From positions 372,001-436,000 of the forward strand of contig NZ_JADNQZ010000058.1 of assembly GCF_015709515.1 (NCBI RefSeq): a stretch of 64,000 bases of DNA, written 5' to 3'. The notes below the pieces were generated by a model that saw only the letters and a program-made list of their open reading frames with translations, was not told where the DNA came from and ran no database searches. This DNA comes from Methylocystis sp. H62 (GTDB taxonomy: Bacteria > Pseudomonadota > Alphaproteobacteria > Rhizobiales > Beijerinckiaceae). Positions 15,405 through 24,265 of this stretch are shown in pieces (positions within the stretch are counted from its first letter, which is position 1; each line of letters begins with the position of its first letter). The translations under genes and the position numbers were made by a program.

Positions 15405-16283
15405 GTGACGGCTCGCGCTTTTCGAAATCATGGTCTGAACCTAAGGACGCGCCGACACTTGCTCGCCTCGATCCCTCCCGTCTATGTCGCGCCCTTCGAA
15501 CGGGCTTGGCGCAACCGGGAGCTTATCCGCGCCGTCGTGCGGCGCGAGTTCATTTCCCGATTTCGAGGCTCGGCGCTCGGACCGCTCTGGGCGGTGCTCT
15601 CGCCGCTGTTCATGCTGCTCACCTACACGGCGCTGTTCTCGATCACGGTGCCGCAGCTTTCCGCTGGCGTGAGCGTCACCGACTACGCAAGCTCGATTTT
15701 CATCGGGCTTATTGTCTTCAATCTGTTTAGCGAACTCGCCTATCGGGCGCCAATGCTTCTGCACGAGCATGTCAACTTCGTGAAGAAGTCGATTTTCCCG
15801 AGTGAAACCATCGCCTGGACGGCGACGATCCGGGCGTTCACCTACGGCGGCGTGGGCTTTGCCGTCTACATCGTCTTCCGATTGCTGACAGCCGGAAGCA
15901 TTCCCTTAACGATCTTGCTGACGCCGTTTCTCATCGCGCCCTTTTTCCTCTTCATCATCGGCGTCGTGTGGTTTTTGATGGCGCTCGGGGCGTTCACGCG
16001 CGACGTCGCCCATATCATGGCCTCCATCGTGCCGGTGCTCATGTTCGCGACGCCGATCTTCTATCGCCTGGACCAGATCGCCGCGATGTCGAAATCGGCC
16101 GCCTTCTGGCTGCACTTCAACATCGTCGGGGATTACATCGAGATGCTGCGCTCCATTGCTCTTGATGGAACGCTTCCAAACGTCTTCGGCTATCTCGCGC
16201 TTGTCGCGGTCTCCTACGCCGTGTTCCTTGGCGGCTATCAGTTCTTCATGCGCTACAAATCGGTCATCGTCGATGTCATCTGA
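15405..16283 (+). CDS. Polysaccharide ABC exporter permease (Wzm/KpsM-like, ABC-2 type)
   Basis: 292 residues with about six membrane segments (for example LWAVLSPLFMLLTYTALFSI, IFIGLIVFNLF, FLIAPFFLFIIGVVWFLMAL and YLALVAVSYAVFLGGYQFF). The N-terminal RNRELIRAVVRREFISRFRGSALGPLW signature is typical of O-antigen, teichoic acid and capsule exporters. It exports lipid-linked or free polysaccharide across the inner membrane together with the ATPase encoded 11 bp inside its end. The start is uncertain: GTG at 15405 gives the longest reading, but no good Shine-Dalgarno is seen there. Confidence 0.9.
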   Translation: MTARAFRNHGLNLRTRRHLLASIPPVYVAPFERAWRNRELIRAVVRREFISRFRGSALGPLWAVLSPLFMLLTYTALFSITVPQLSAGVSVTDYASSIFIGLIVFNLFSELAYRAPMLLHEHVNFVKKSIFPSETIAWTATIRAFTYGGVGFAVYIVFRLLTAGSIPLTILLTPFLIAPFFLFIIGVVWFLMALGAFTRDVAHIMASIVPVLMFATPIFYRLDQIAAMSKSAAFWLHFNIVGDYIEMLRSIALDGTLPNVFGYLALVAVSYAVFLGGYQFFMRYKSVIVDVI

Positions 16284-17034
16284 GCCCTCTATCAGCTGCG
16301 CGGGCGTCGGCAAGGCTTTCCAGCTCTATGCGCATCAGAACGACCAGCTCAAGCAGGTCCTGTTTGGCCTATGGAAGAAATTCTATAAGGACAAATGGGT
16401 CCTGCATGACGTCAATTTCACGGTCGAGAGAGGCGAGCGCGTCGGCATCGTGGGACGCAATGGCGCCGGCAAGACAACGCTTCTGCAGATTCTGTGCGGC
16501 ATTACCCAGCCAACGAAAGGCGATTTCAGGGTCAGCGGCCGTATCGCGCCGATCTTGGCGCTCGGCTCGGGCTTCGACGGGCTGCTGACGGGGCGCGAAA
16601 ACGCCCGCATCGGCGCGGCGATCTTGGGGCTGTCGCGCAAGGAGGTCGACGCCTGCATCGACGACATCGCCGCCTTCGCCGACATCGGGTCATTTTTTGA
16701 GCAGCCGATGCGCACCTATTCGATGGGCATGATCGCGCGAGTGGCTTTTGCGATCTGCGCCCACGCCAAAGCCGACGTGCTGATCGTCGATGAAGCGCTA
16801 TCGGTCGGCGATGAAATCTTTCAGCGTAAGTGCGAGAAATACATCGCCGAATTTGCCAAAACCGGCACCATTTTGATGGTGTCGCACGATCTCAACTTTC
16901 TCGCCTCTCTGTGCAATCGCGTGCTCTGGCTCGAGGGCGGCGTCGTGCGCGAGATGGGCGATCCGCAGAAGGTGGTCGCGGAATACCGTAAGGCGATGCG
17001 CGCCGAAGAGGGTCAGGCGAGCGGCGTCGCGTAG
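16273..17034 (+). CDS. Polysaccharide ABC exporter ATP-binding protein (Wzt/KpsT-like, short form)
   Basis: 253 residues from ATG 16273, overlapping the permease gene by 11 bp. Walker A GRNGAGKTT near 66, signature YSMGMIARVAF near 151, Walker B DVLIVDEALSVGD near 172 and switch His in VSHDLNFLA. It ends soon after the nucleotide-binding domain, so it lacks the C-terminal carbohydrate-binding domain of O-antigen Wzt proteins that recognise a capped chain. Export may therefore be length-independent or flippase-coupled, as in capsule-type systems. Its 3' end overlaps the convergent permease gene by 22 bp. Confidence 0.92.
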   Translation: MSSEPSISCAGVGKAFQLYAHQNDQLKQVLFGLWKKFYKDKWVLHDVNFTVERGERVGIVGRNGAGKTTLLQILCGITQPTKGDFRVSGRIAPILALGSGFDGLLTGRENARIGAAILGLSRKEVDACIDDIAAFADIGSFFEQPMRTYSMGMIARVAFAICAHAKADVLIVDEALSVGDEIFQRKCEKYIAEFAKTGTILMVSHDLNFLASLCNRVLWLEGGVVREMGDPQKVVAEYRKAMRAEEGQASGVA

Positions 17035-18179
17035 ACGTCCCGCGCGGATGAAGCGCGTGCGTCGAACAGGCGCTTGGGCTTGGGGCTGCGGTTGAGCCGG
17101 GCAAGAAGCCAAAGCGAAACGCCGACTTCGGCGAGCGCGAGCGCGGCAAGCAGCAAGACGAACAACCCGCTGATGCGCAGAAGCGACTCAAGCGCGACGA
17201 GAAAGCCGATGTGCACGGCTGGAACCGCAATCGTGGCGAGGCCGCCCGCCGCTCCGCGCCGCCCAGTGATATTCCCGAATGTCAGGACGAGGGCCATCGC
17301 AAGGAGCGTATGGGAGATCGCGAGCGCCGGCACGCCGAAACGCTTCGCCGCCTCCGCCGTCCACTCGCCAAGCTGGCGCGGATCGCGCCGCGCGGCGGCG
17401 TAATTGGCGAGAAAGGCGCCGGCCGACAATTCATAGACGCCGCGCCAGCCCCGGTCGGGCAGCGATGCGCTGCCCTGCATCGGCAACGCCATGGCGTATT
17501 CATCGAAACTGGCGATGCGCACGTCGCCTGTCGTCAATGAGCGCGTCTGGATGCTGCCATTGGAGAGCGCGACGATGACCCCGGATTCATTGCGTCGAAA
17601 TTCGGCGCGCGCCGCCGTCACCGTCTCTTCCTGCATCTTTTCGATCGAAAGCTGACGCACGAACAGATTGACCGCAAGGTCTGGCGTCTCCCAACGCTCG
17701 ATGTAGAGCGTCTTCACGCCATTGTCGAAGGTGTAGAAACGCGCCGCGTCGAGCATGCGATGGTTGAGCGAATTGCGCACGACATTGAGCACGTCCTGCA
17801 TGCCGCTCGAATAGTAGGGCGCCGCGAAATTGGCGAGCAGATAGCCGAGGACGACGACGCCGGCCGCCAAGACCAGCGCCGGGCGGCAGATGGCCCAGAC
17901 GGAAAGGCGCAGCGCGTAGAGAACGGCGATCATGCCTTCGCTCGCCATGCGGCCGAACTCGAGCGCGGTGGCGACGCCCACCGCCATCGGCAAAGTCACG
18001 TAAGCCACCGTCGGCGTCACCCCGATCAAAGCGGGAATGACAAGGCCGCCGCGCACCGCAGCGGGCGGCAGTTGGTAAAGCAGATATGACAAGACGACGG
18101 GAATGGAGAGTGCGAACTGCACGATAAGCACGCCCAACCCGATGCGCTTGAACAGATAGCGGAACAGCAGGCGCGGCAT
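17013..18179 (-). CDS. LptF/LptG (YjgP/YjgQ) family permease
   Basis: 388 residues from ATG 18179. Three N-terminal and three C-terminal membrane segments flank a periplasmic beta-jellyroll domain, the architecture of LptF/LptG, which with LptB2 extract LPS from the inner membrane. Seen: RYLFKRIGLGVLIVQFAL near the start, AVGVATALEFGRMASEGMIAVL (coupling-helix region), a hydrophilic middle with KTLYIERWETPDLAVNLFVRQ, and the C-terminal LTFGNITGRRGAAGG. LptF and LptG genes usually sit as a pair; here only one is present. Closest to LptF by the pattern at the N-terminus, but the assignment is tentative. Confidence 0.8.
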   Translation of the reverse strand: MPRLLFRYLFKRIGLGVLIVQFALSIPVVLSYLLYQLPPAAVRGGLVIPALIGVTPTVAYVTLPMAVGVATALEFGRMASEGMIAVLYALRLSVWAICRPALVLAAGVVVLGYLLANFAAPYYSSGMQDVLNVVRNSLNHRMLDAARFYTFDNGVKTLYIERWETPDLAVNLFVRQLSIEKMQEETVTAARAEFRRNESGVIVALSNGSIQTRSLTTGDVRIASFDEYAMALPMQGSASLPDRGWRGVYELSAGAFLANYAAARRDPRQLGEWTAEAAKRFGVPALAISHTLLAMALVLTFGNITGRRGAAGGLATIAVPAVHIGFLVALESLLRISGLFVLLLAALALAEVGVSLWLLARLNRSPKPKRLFDARASSARDVYATPLA

Positions 18180-18302
18180 GGGGGGCTCCGCGCTATCGCT
18201 CGGCGTCGCGCCGAGCGGCAAAGAAAATCCGCATCGCGACGCCTAAGCGGCGGAGCGGCGCGCCGGCGCAAAGGCGCGCACGATGCGAAACGCCGCCGCG
18301 CG

Positions 18303-19208
18303 TCATTGCTTGAACCTCGCCCAGGCGGCCTGCGAATAGTGCGTCCACGCCTCATCGAACACGCCATTCTTCGGCAGCGCTGTCGCGCCGGCCCAATGCG
18401 CGAAATAGATTTCCTTGCCTTCGTAGTCGACGGGCTTGCCGTTCTTAAATTCGACGCCTGGCGCTTTGTAGAAGCTTTCGTGGGAGGCGCCCGCGATGAC
18501 GTTCGGCAAAAGCTCGATTTTCAGGCCGCGGCGGTGCGTGACGAAATTGACGAGCGGCTGGGCGAAGAGCTGACCGCGCTTGCGCACGTCATGGAAAATG
18601 ACGGCGTCGTCGCGGACGGTATCCATGAAATCGGACAGCTTCAGATATTGGTTCGAGGTGACCCAGAAGCCGTCATTGAAAAGGAGCGCGTCCTTCAAAA
18701 ACGGATAGTGGTCGCGCCGGTCGTTGTAGACATATTCGAAGCTCGGAGAGGCGACGATGAACTCCGTCTTGCCTTTGTCCAAACGGCCGAACAGCGGCGT
18801 GAAGTCGCGAAACAGAATGACGTCCACGTCGACATAGACGACTTCATCGAGCGGCAGCGCGAGCGCTTGCAGCTTTCTTAGCCGACGGCGGTTGGTGTTG
18901 AAGATGCCGGGGTAAAGTTCATGCGAGAGCTTGTCGATTTCGGTCGGCTCTTCGCCGACGTAATGCGCCCCGTAAATTTCCGCCGCGCGGCGCGTCATGA
19001 CGACATTGTCGTCATAGGGAATGAGATAAAGCGGCAGCCCGGAATTGGTGTCTCGGTAGCTTTCGAGAAAAGGCAGCAGCCAGTCGATGATCTTGTCGTT
19101 GCCGACGATGGCGACGCCGTAGCGCTTGGCAGGGGCTGGGGTGGGCGCGGGGCTGGCCGCCGCGGCGCCTTCGGGCGATAAGACTGGATTTGGAACGCGA
19201 AGCCTCAT
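18303..19208 (-). CDS. GT-A fold glycosyltransferase-like protein
   Basis: 301 residues taken from ATG 19208; the frame is open further upstream, but the conserved part begins near KRYGVAIVGNDKIIDW. The pattern GLPLYLIPYDDNVV, then LPLDEVVYVDVDVILFRDF with a DxD-type metal site, LLFNDGFWVTSN and FAHWAG resembles nucleotide-diphospho-sugar transferases. Substrate unknown. Upstream is a Pro/Ala-rich stretch of about 20 residues. It belongs with the neighbouring exporter and glycosyltransferase genes by function and is divergent from the GT-B gene at 19379. Confidence 0.7.
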   Translation of the reverse strand: MRLRVPNPVLSPEGAAAASPAPTPAPAKRYGVAIVGNDKIIDWLLPFLESYRDTNSGLPLYLIPYDDNVVMTRRAAEIYGAHYVGEEPTEIDKLSHELYPGIFNTNRRRLRKLQALALPLDEVVYVDVDVILFRDFTPLFGRLDKGKTEFIVASPSFEYVYNDRRDHYPFLKDALLFNDGFWVTSNQYLKLSDFMDTVRDDAVIFHDVRKRGQLFAQPLVNFVTHRRGLKIELLPNVIAGASHESFYKAPGVEFKNGKPVDYEGKEIYFAHWAGATALPKNGVFDEAWTHYSQAAWARFKQ

Positions 19209-19378
19209 ATAGGGGATGTATTTGAAAATGTCGGGCAAAAGCAAGGGGCGGCTCGGTATTGAGGAAAGATGCGGGTCGGGACGCCTCAATGTGAAACAGC
19301 AGCGATGCGGCGCGCCTGAGCGGCCGAGCGCGCGGTTTTCCTAAGCTATTTGAGAACGATCGACCATGTTGCAGCACG

Positions 19379-20656
19379 ATGTCTGATACGATGAGCCATA
19401 TTTCGTCATCCGCGGCGCGCGGGGCGCAGACCGCAGGCGCGCAGGCGCGGCCTTTTGCCGGCAAAACCGTGGCCGTTGTTCATGCCGCCTGGCACAGTTG
19501 CGGCAGTTATCAGGTGAACGTCAGTCAGATCGCCGCCTATAAGGCGCTTGGCGCGCGCGTCGTGTCTGTCGCGATGATGGACGATCTCGCGCGCCCTCCG
19601 CCGCTCGGCGGGCGCTGGCCAGCCTATATTGAAGCGTCGCGCGACATCGGCGCCGACCGTCGATTTTATTCGGGCGCGCCGTTCTCCGCCTTGGCCTCTC
19701 GACTGCTTGTCGATGGCTGGTGGCGGCTGATCCACGGCGATCAGGCGTCGTGGCTCATCGAACTCGCGAAGCGCGCGCCCTTGCCCGAAGGATTCGAAAG
19801 CGAGTCGATCGACTTCATCCACGCCAATCATTACTTCACGCTGCCCTTCGCGGAACGGCTGATGCGCGGCCGTAAAGTTCCGGTCGTTCTGGAGACGCAG
19901 GACATTCAGGCGCGCCAATATGTGTTGCGCAACAAGGGCGGATTCTTCATTCCGCCCTATGCGACCTACGGCGGCATGCTTGAGGTCGAACTCGCATGGA
20001 TGCGCCGCGCCGATCTTTGCGCGCATCTCAATGAGGAGGAGCATCGCGATTTCCAAAAGCTCCTGCCGGAGTTGCGACATGCGCTCATTTACCCGGCGGT
20101 GGCGTCGGCGCCCTTGGCGCGCGGCCGCGACATCATCATCGTGGCGAGCGACAATTACGCCAATTACATGAGCCTCCGCTGGTTCCTGCAGGAGGTCATG
20201 CCCTTTGCGGGCGACGCCCGCGTCGCGATTTACGGCAATATCGACGGCGCCATGAAGAGACGCGACGCGGCGCTCTATGAGTCGCATCGCGCCTTGTTCA
20301 AGGGCCGCGTCGACGACATCGGCGCGGTCTACGCCAACGCCGGCTGCGTGCTGCTCCCGACCGTTGAAGGCCACGGCCTGTCGATCAAGGCGGTCGAGGC
20401 GCTATCTTGCGGCGCGCCTCTCGTCGCGACGCCGCTGGCGTTTCGCGGCATGCAAGTCGATCCCGCCAAACTCGGAAATGTGGCTCTCGCCGAAAACGCC
20501 AGGCAATATGCAGCCTTATGGCGCGAAGCCCAGGCGCGCGCCGTCAGCGGAGAAGCCGCAGAGCCGGAGCGAAGCGACACGCGCCGCCTGTACGAAGACG
20601 CGTTCAGCCCAGAGGCTTATGCGCGCGCTCTGGCAATGGCCGCCGCAGCGCTCTAA
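19379..20656 (+). CDS. GT-B fold glycosyltransferase, first of a tandem pair
   Basis: 425 residues. The N-terminal Rossmann half begins VAVVHAAWHSCGSYQVNVSQIAAY near residue 32; the C-terminal donor half carries DIIIVASDNYANYMSLRWFLQ and the nucleotide-sugar motif LLPTVEGHGLSIKAVEALSCGAPLV near 330, as in GT4-type enzymes. It is clearly paralogous to the next gene, sharing the AWHSCG, HGDQA, QARQ and GxGLSIK-VEALS blocks in the same order. The donor and acceptor are unknown; a role in the polysaccharide exported by the nearby ABC system is inferred. Start ATG 19379 is tentative; a second in-frame ATG lies 4 codons on. Confidence 0.82.
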   Translation: MSDTMSHISSSAARGAQTAGAQARPFAGKTVAVVHAAWHSCGSYQVNVSQIAAYKALGARVVSVAMMDDLARPPPLGGRWPAYIEASRDIGADRRFYSGAPFSALASRLLVDGWWRLIHGDQASWLIELAKRAPLPEGFESESIDFIHANHYFTLPFAERLMRGRKVPVVLETQDIQARQYVLRNKGGFFIPPYATYGGMLEVELAWMRRADLCAHLNEEEHRDFQKLLPELRHALIYPAVASAPLARGRDIIIVASDNYANYMSLRWFLQEVMPFAGDARVAIYGNIDGAMKRRDAALYESHRALFKGRVDDIGAVYANAGCVLLPTVEGHGLSIKAVEALSCGAPLVATPLAFRGMQVDPAKLGNVALAENARQYAALWREAQARAVSGEAAEPERSDTRRLYEDAFSPEAYARALAMAAAAL

Positions 20657-20831
20657 ACTGACGCGGCAAGAGCGCCAAATTCGTCGCTTGCGCGATCGCG
20701 AGCATAGACCGTGCTTCTTTGGTCGGCGCCTGCGCGCAAACGCGCCATGTTGCAGCAGTTCCGCGCTAAAGCGATTGTCGGGGCAGTCGAACTCTGCTTA
20801 GGCTGCGGTTCGCGCCAGCTGGAGGAACGGG

Positions 20832-22100
20832 TTGAGCGTTGCATCGAGTGATTGCTTCGCCTGCGCCCAACGTCCGCTTCTTGGCCGGCGCGTCGCGCTG
20901 ATCCACCCGGCTTGGCACTCTTGCGGCACCTACCGCGTCGTCCTTGGCCAGATCGCCGCCTATCGCGCGCTGGGAGCGGAAGTTTTTCCGATCGCGATCA
21001 GTTCCGATCCAGGCTTCGTTCCGGGTCGGAGCTGGATTTGGAAATCCTTCAACCAGGCGACTCCCGAACTTGATGGCGACCCCCGCTATTACGGCGGCGC
21101 GCCGTTCCACGCGATGCTCTCGCCCCAATTTTTGCGTGACGTGTTGTGGCCCTATCTCCATGGCGATCAGGCGGTGGTTCGTCTTGGCATGGCGGAGCGC
21201 GCGCGGCTGTCGCCCGGCATCGAGGGCGCGACGTTCGATCTCGTTCATTGCAACCACTTTTTTCTGATGCCGATTGCGCGCCGTCTTGCGGGCGGCGCGC
21301 CGATCCTGCTCGACACGCATGATTTGCAGGCGCGGCAGTTCGCGCTGATCAACGAGACAAAGCTCTGGCTTGCGCCGCGCGCCTCCTACGAATCGATGCT
21401 CGCGCAGGAACTTGAGGCGATGCGCGGCGCCGATCTGCTGCTGCATCTCAATGCGCAGGAGGCCGAAGACTTTCGCGCTCTAATTCCTGAAAAAGCGCAT
21501 GCGCTGCTCTATCCCGCAACGCCTGAGGCGCCGACCGGTCCTGGCGGTCCGGACATCATTCTTATCGCGAGCAACAACACCGCCAATGTCGAAAGCGTCA
21601 TCTGGTTTCTGCGCGAAGTCGCGCCGAAAGCGCCGGGCGTCGCCGTGAAGATCGTCGGCAATGTCGACGCGGCTGTGCGCTCTAAGGCGCCAGAGCAATA
21701 TGCCGCCTATAAGGACTGGTTTCTGGGCCGGGTCGAAGATCCCGGCGTCGTCTACGCGAACGCCCGCCTCGCGCTGCTGCCGACAATCAGCGGCACTGGA
21801 CTTTCGATCAAGACGGTCGAAGCGCTGTCGAGCGGCCTGCCGCTGATCGCCACCACCCAGGCGATGCGTGGGATGGATGAGGAAGCGTTGCGCCTTCCTG
21901 GCGTCGCCATTGTCAGTTCGGCTGAAGAATTCGCCGACGCGTTGAACCGGGCGGCGGCGGTCAGCGCGCCTTTGGACGAAGCGGGGCGGCGCGGCAGCCC
22001 GGCGCGCCGCTATTACGAGTCGCGGCTTTCGCTCGCGGCGTACAAGGCGAGCCTCGGCGTTCTCGCGGCCGCGCTGATCAGCGCCGGATCTAGGGAGTAG
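20832..22100 (+). CDS. GT-B fold glycosyltransferase, second of a tandem pair
   Basis: 422 residues from TTG at 20832, supported by GGAGGAA 5 nt upstream and by conserved sequence starting soon after. Blocks VALIHPAWHSCGTYRVVLGQIAAYRALGAEV, LHGDQAVV, DTHDLQARQFAL and LLPTISGTGLSIKTVEALSSGLPL match the preceding gene position for position. The N-terminus has a short Cys pair (CFAC) not seen in the other copy. It comes 175 bp after its paralogue, the gap holding no gene. Divergence between the copies suggests an old duplication with two different acceptors. Confidence 0.82.
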   Translation: MSVASSDCFACAQRPLLGRRVALIHPAWHSCGTYRVVLGQIAAYRALGAEVFPIAISSDPGFVPGRSWIWKSFNQATPELDGDPRYYGGAPFHAMLSPQFLRDVLWPYLHGDQAVVRLGMAERARLSPGIEGATFDLVHCNHFFLMPIARRLAGGAPILLDTHDLQARQFALINETKLWLAPRASYESMLAQELEAMRGADLLLHLNAQEAEDFRALIPEKAHALLYPATPEAPTGPGGPDIILIASNNTANVESVIWFLREVAPKAPGVAVKIVGNVDAAVRSKAPEQYAAYKDWFLGRVEDPGVVYANARLALLPTISGTGLSIKTVEALSSGLPLIATTQAMRGMDEEALRLPGVAIVSSAEEFADALNRAAAVSAPLDEAGRRGSPARRYYESRLSLAAYKASLGVLAAALISAGSRE

Positions 22101-22267
22101 ATTCAGGAAATCAGTAGGTTGTGGGGAGGTGTGTCTCATCGGCAACGGCGCCCGAAAAACGGCGCTATGACCCTTGGCGCTAATTACGTCTTAGGTTTGA
22201 TGGTGATACTTTAGCATTCGAAACTGCCGTTCGTCCCGAGAGGACGAGCTCATTGGAGGCGCCTCGA

Positions 22268-23053
22268 ATGACTTTCAGAACTTTTATTTTTGGCGCCTTC
22301 GCGTCAGTTTTGGCGGTCAGCGCCGCTTCGGCGGCTGACCTTCCGAGCTACAAGGCTCCGCCGCCGCCTCCGCTTCCGCCGCCCTTCAGCTGGGAAGGCT
22401 TCCATATCGGCGTCAGCGGTTCCTATGCCGGCGGCGTCTCCAGCCAGTATTCGAACCTTTACGCGCTGCAGCCCGGGTCGTTCCTAGTGTTCCCGACGTC
22501 GAATTCGATCGGCACGAGCGGATACATGGTCGGCTATCAGAATGGTTATAACTGGGTGTTCGCCAACCGTATCGTGGTCGGCTACGAAAGCGAATACAAC
22601 TACGCCAACGTTCGAGCGACGAATACGAACGGCTATTTTACCGGCGTCGGCGCCAGCAGCCGTCTGCAGTGGTTCGGCGCGGAGCGTTTACGCTTCGGTT
22701 ACGCCTTCGGCCGGATCCTCCCCTACATCACCGGCGGCTTGGCCTACGGCAAGGTGAGTCCCTACGGCCAGCAATGGGCGAATGGATCGGTGTTCCCGTC
22801 CAGCCGGGCCCTATGGCAGGCGGGTTTCACCGTCGGCGCCGGCGTGGAATACGCCGTTCTCGACAACTGGACCGTCAAGGCGGAGTATCTCTTCACCCGC
22901 ATGAAGGGCGCATCCGGCGCAAGTATCGGCTTCCCCTTCGCTTACCGCGTCACCACCGGCAACAACCTCGACACCCACATCGCGCGCATCGGCGTGAATT
23001 ATCAGGTCAAGAGCTTCGGCGCGCTGATCGGCATGCCTGAACTCGGCCTCTGA
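22268..23053 (+). CDS. Outer-membrane beta-barrel protein (Omp25/opacity-like)
   Basis: 261 residues from ATG 22268 (GGAGG at 22255-22259). Signal peptide with cleavage after ASAADLP-type AxA (residues 20-23 or so), a Pro-rich linker (KAPPPPPLPPPF) typical of rhizobial Omp25/RopB-like proteins, then an eight-strand-type barrel: WEGFHIGVSGSYAGG, GYMVGYQNGYNWVF, VVGYESEYNYANV, LRFGYAFGRILPYITGGLAYG, GFTVGAGVEYAVLDNWTVKAEYLF and a terminal HIARIGVNYQVKSF strand. It ends with a short extra tail MPELGL. A strong terminator follows, so it is a single-gene unit. Confidence 0.9.
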   Translation: MTFRTFIFGAFASVLAVSAASAADLPSYKAPPPPPLPPPFSWEGFHIGVSGSYAGGVSSQYSNLYALQPGSFLVFPTSNSIGTSGYMVGYQNGYNWVFANRIVVGYESEYNYANVRATNTNGYFTGVGASSRLQWFGAERLRFGYAFGRILPYITGGLAYGKVSPYGQQWANGSVFPSSRALWQAGFTVGAGVEYAVLDNWTVKAEYLFTRMKGASGASIGFPFAYRVTTGNNLDTHIARIGVNYQVKSFGALIGMPELGL

Positions 23054-23080
23054 TCGACTGTCCTCCCCGACGTCGACAAA

Positions 23081-23107
23081 GCCCGGCCTTGCGGCCGGGC
23101 TTTTTTT
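23081..23107 (+). terminator. Rho-independent terminator after the Omp gene
   Basis: GCCCGGCC and GGCCGGGC form a perfect 8-bp stem around TTGC, followed immediately by seven T residues. It lies 27 bp after the stop codon and 30 bp before hrcA. Confidence 0.93.
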
Positions 23108-23137
23108 GTTGGGCCTTCGATGTGATATTCTCAAGAT

Positions 23138-24223
23138 ATGATCCGCAGCGGCCCGCTTACCCACACATCGGCTCTCAGTCTCGTGCAACTCAGCGAGCGC
23201 TCCCGCGAAATTTTCAGGCATATCGTCGACACCTATCTCGCCTCGGGCGATCCGGTGGGCTCGCGCAATCTCGCCCGGCTCCTGCCGATGACGCTGTCGC
23301 CGGCCTCGGTGCGCAATGTCATGCAGGATCTGGAGGAGCTTGGCCTCATCTATGCGCCGCATACCAGCGCCGGACGTCTTCCGACCGAACTTGGCCTGCG
23401 TTTTTTCGTCGATTCCATGCTGCAGATCGGCGACGTCGAGGAGAACGAGCGCGCGCGCATCGCCGCCGAGGTCGAAGCGGCGTCCAAAGACCATGATTTT
23501 CCCGGCGTCCTTGCGGAAGCGACGAGTCTGCTGTCGGGACTGACGCGCGTCGCCGGCGTCGTCGTCGCGTCCAAGGACAATGTGCGGTTGAAGCAGATCG
23601 ATTTCGTGCGGCTCGAGCCGGAGCGGGCTCTGGTCATTCTCGTCGCCGATGACGGATCGGTCGAAAACCGCGTGATTCCCGTCGCGCGCGATCTTCCGGC
23701 GTCCGCGCTGACGGAAGCCGCCAATTATCTGAACGCGCGCGTCTCCGGACGGACGATCGCCGAAGCTCGCGAGAACATTGAGGCCTCGCACCGAGCCGCG
23801 CAAATGGAGCTCGACGAACTCGCCGCGCGGATTGTCGAAGCCGGACTGGCGACCTGGGCGGGCGCGATGGGCGAATCGCGCCAGCTGATCGTGCGCGGGC
23901 AGGCGCATCTTCTCGAGGACTTGACCGCCGCCGTCGACCTCGAACGCGTTCGACTCCTGTTCGCCGATTTGGAAACGAAGACGGAAGTCATCGATCTGCT
24001 GGAGCGGGCGGAGCAGGGCGAAGGGGTCCGCATCTTCATCGGCTCGGAGAACAAGCTGTTCTCGCTTTCAGGCTCATCGATGATCGCGGCGCCGCTGCGC
24101 GACAGCGAACGCCGGATCATCGGCGCGCTCGGCGTCATCGGCCCGACCCGGATCAACTACGCGCGGATCGTTCCGATGGTCGACTATACGGCCAGGGTCG
24201 TGGCGCGCGTCATCGGCGGATAA
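23138..24223 (+). CDS. hrcA: Heat-inducible transcription repressor HrcA
   Basis: 361 residues. HrcA represses groESL and sometimes dnaK operons by binding CIRCE elements; GroEL activity keeps it folded. Seen: N-terminal winged helix [26 protein letters not shown] with [18 protein letters not shown] and [21 protein letters not shown] (residues 17-85), then the GAF-like dimer domain, and the C-terminal [24 protein letters not shown] and [24 protein letters not shown] blocks. The start ATG at 23138 has no strong Shine-Dalgarno. grpE, often downstream in alphaproteobacteria, is absent; priA converges instead. No CIRCE (TTAGCACTC-N9-GAGTGCTAA) is seen in the window. Confidence 0.97.
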   Translation: MIRSGPLTHTSALSLVQLSERSREIFRHIVDTYLASGDPVGSRNLARLLPMTLSPASVRNVMQDLEELGLIYAPHTSAGRLPTELGLRFFVDSMLQIGDVEENERARIAAEVEAASKDHDFPGVLAEATSLLSGLTRVAGVVVASKDNVRLKQIDFVRLEPERALVILVADDGSVENRVIPVARDLPASALTEAANYLNARVSGRTIAEARENIEASHRAAQMELDELAARIVEAGLATWAGAMGESRQLIVRGQAHLLEDLTAAVDLERVRLLFADLETKTEVIDLLERAEQGEGVRIFIGSENKLFSLSGSSMIAAPLRDSERRIIGALGVIGPTRINYARIVPMVDYTARVVARVIGG

Positions 24224-24265
24224 AGCGCGCGCCGCGTCGGTCTCCAAGCGCAGACAGCGATAGCG

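Noticed and set aside
19406-20374. 322-codon ORF antisense to the first GT-B gene
   Set aside because: Shadow of the real gene, with no recognisable domain.
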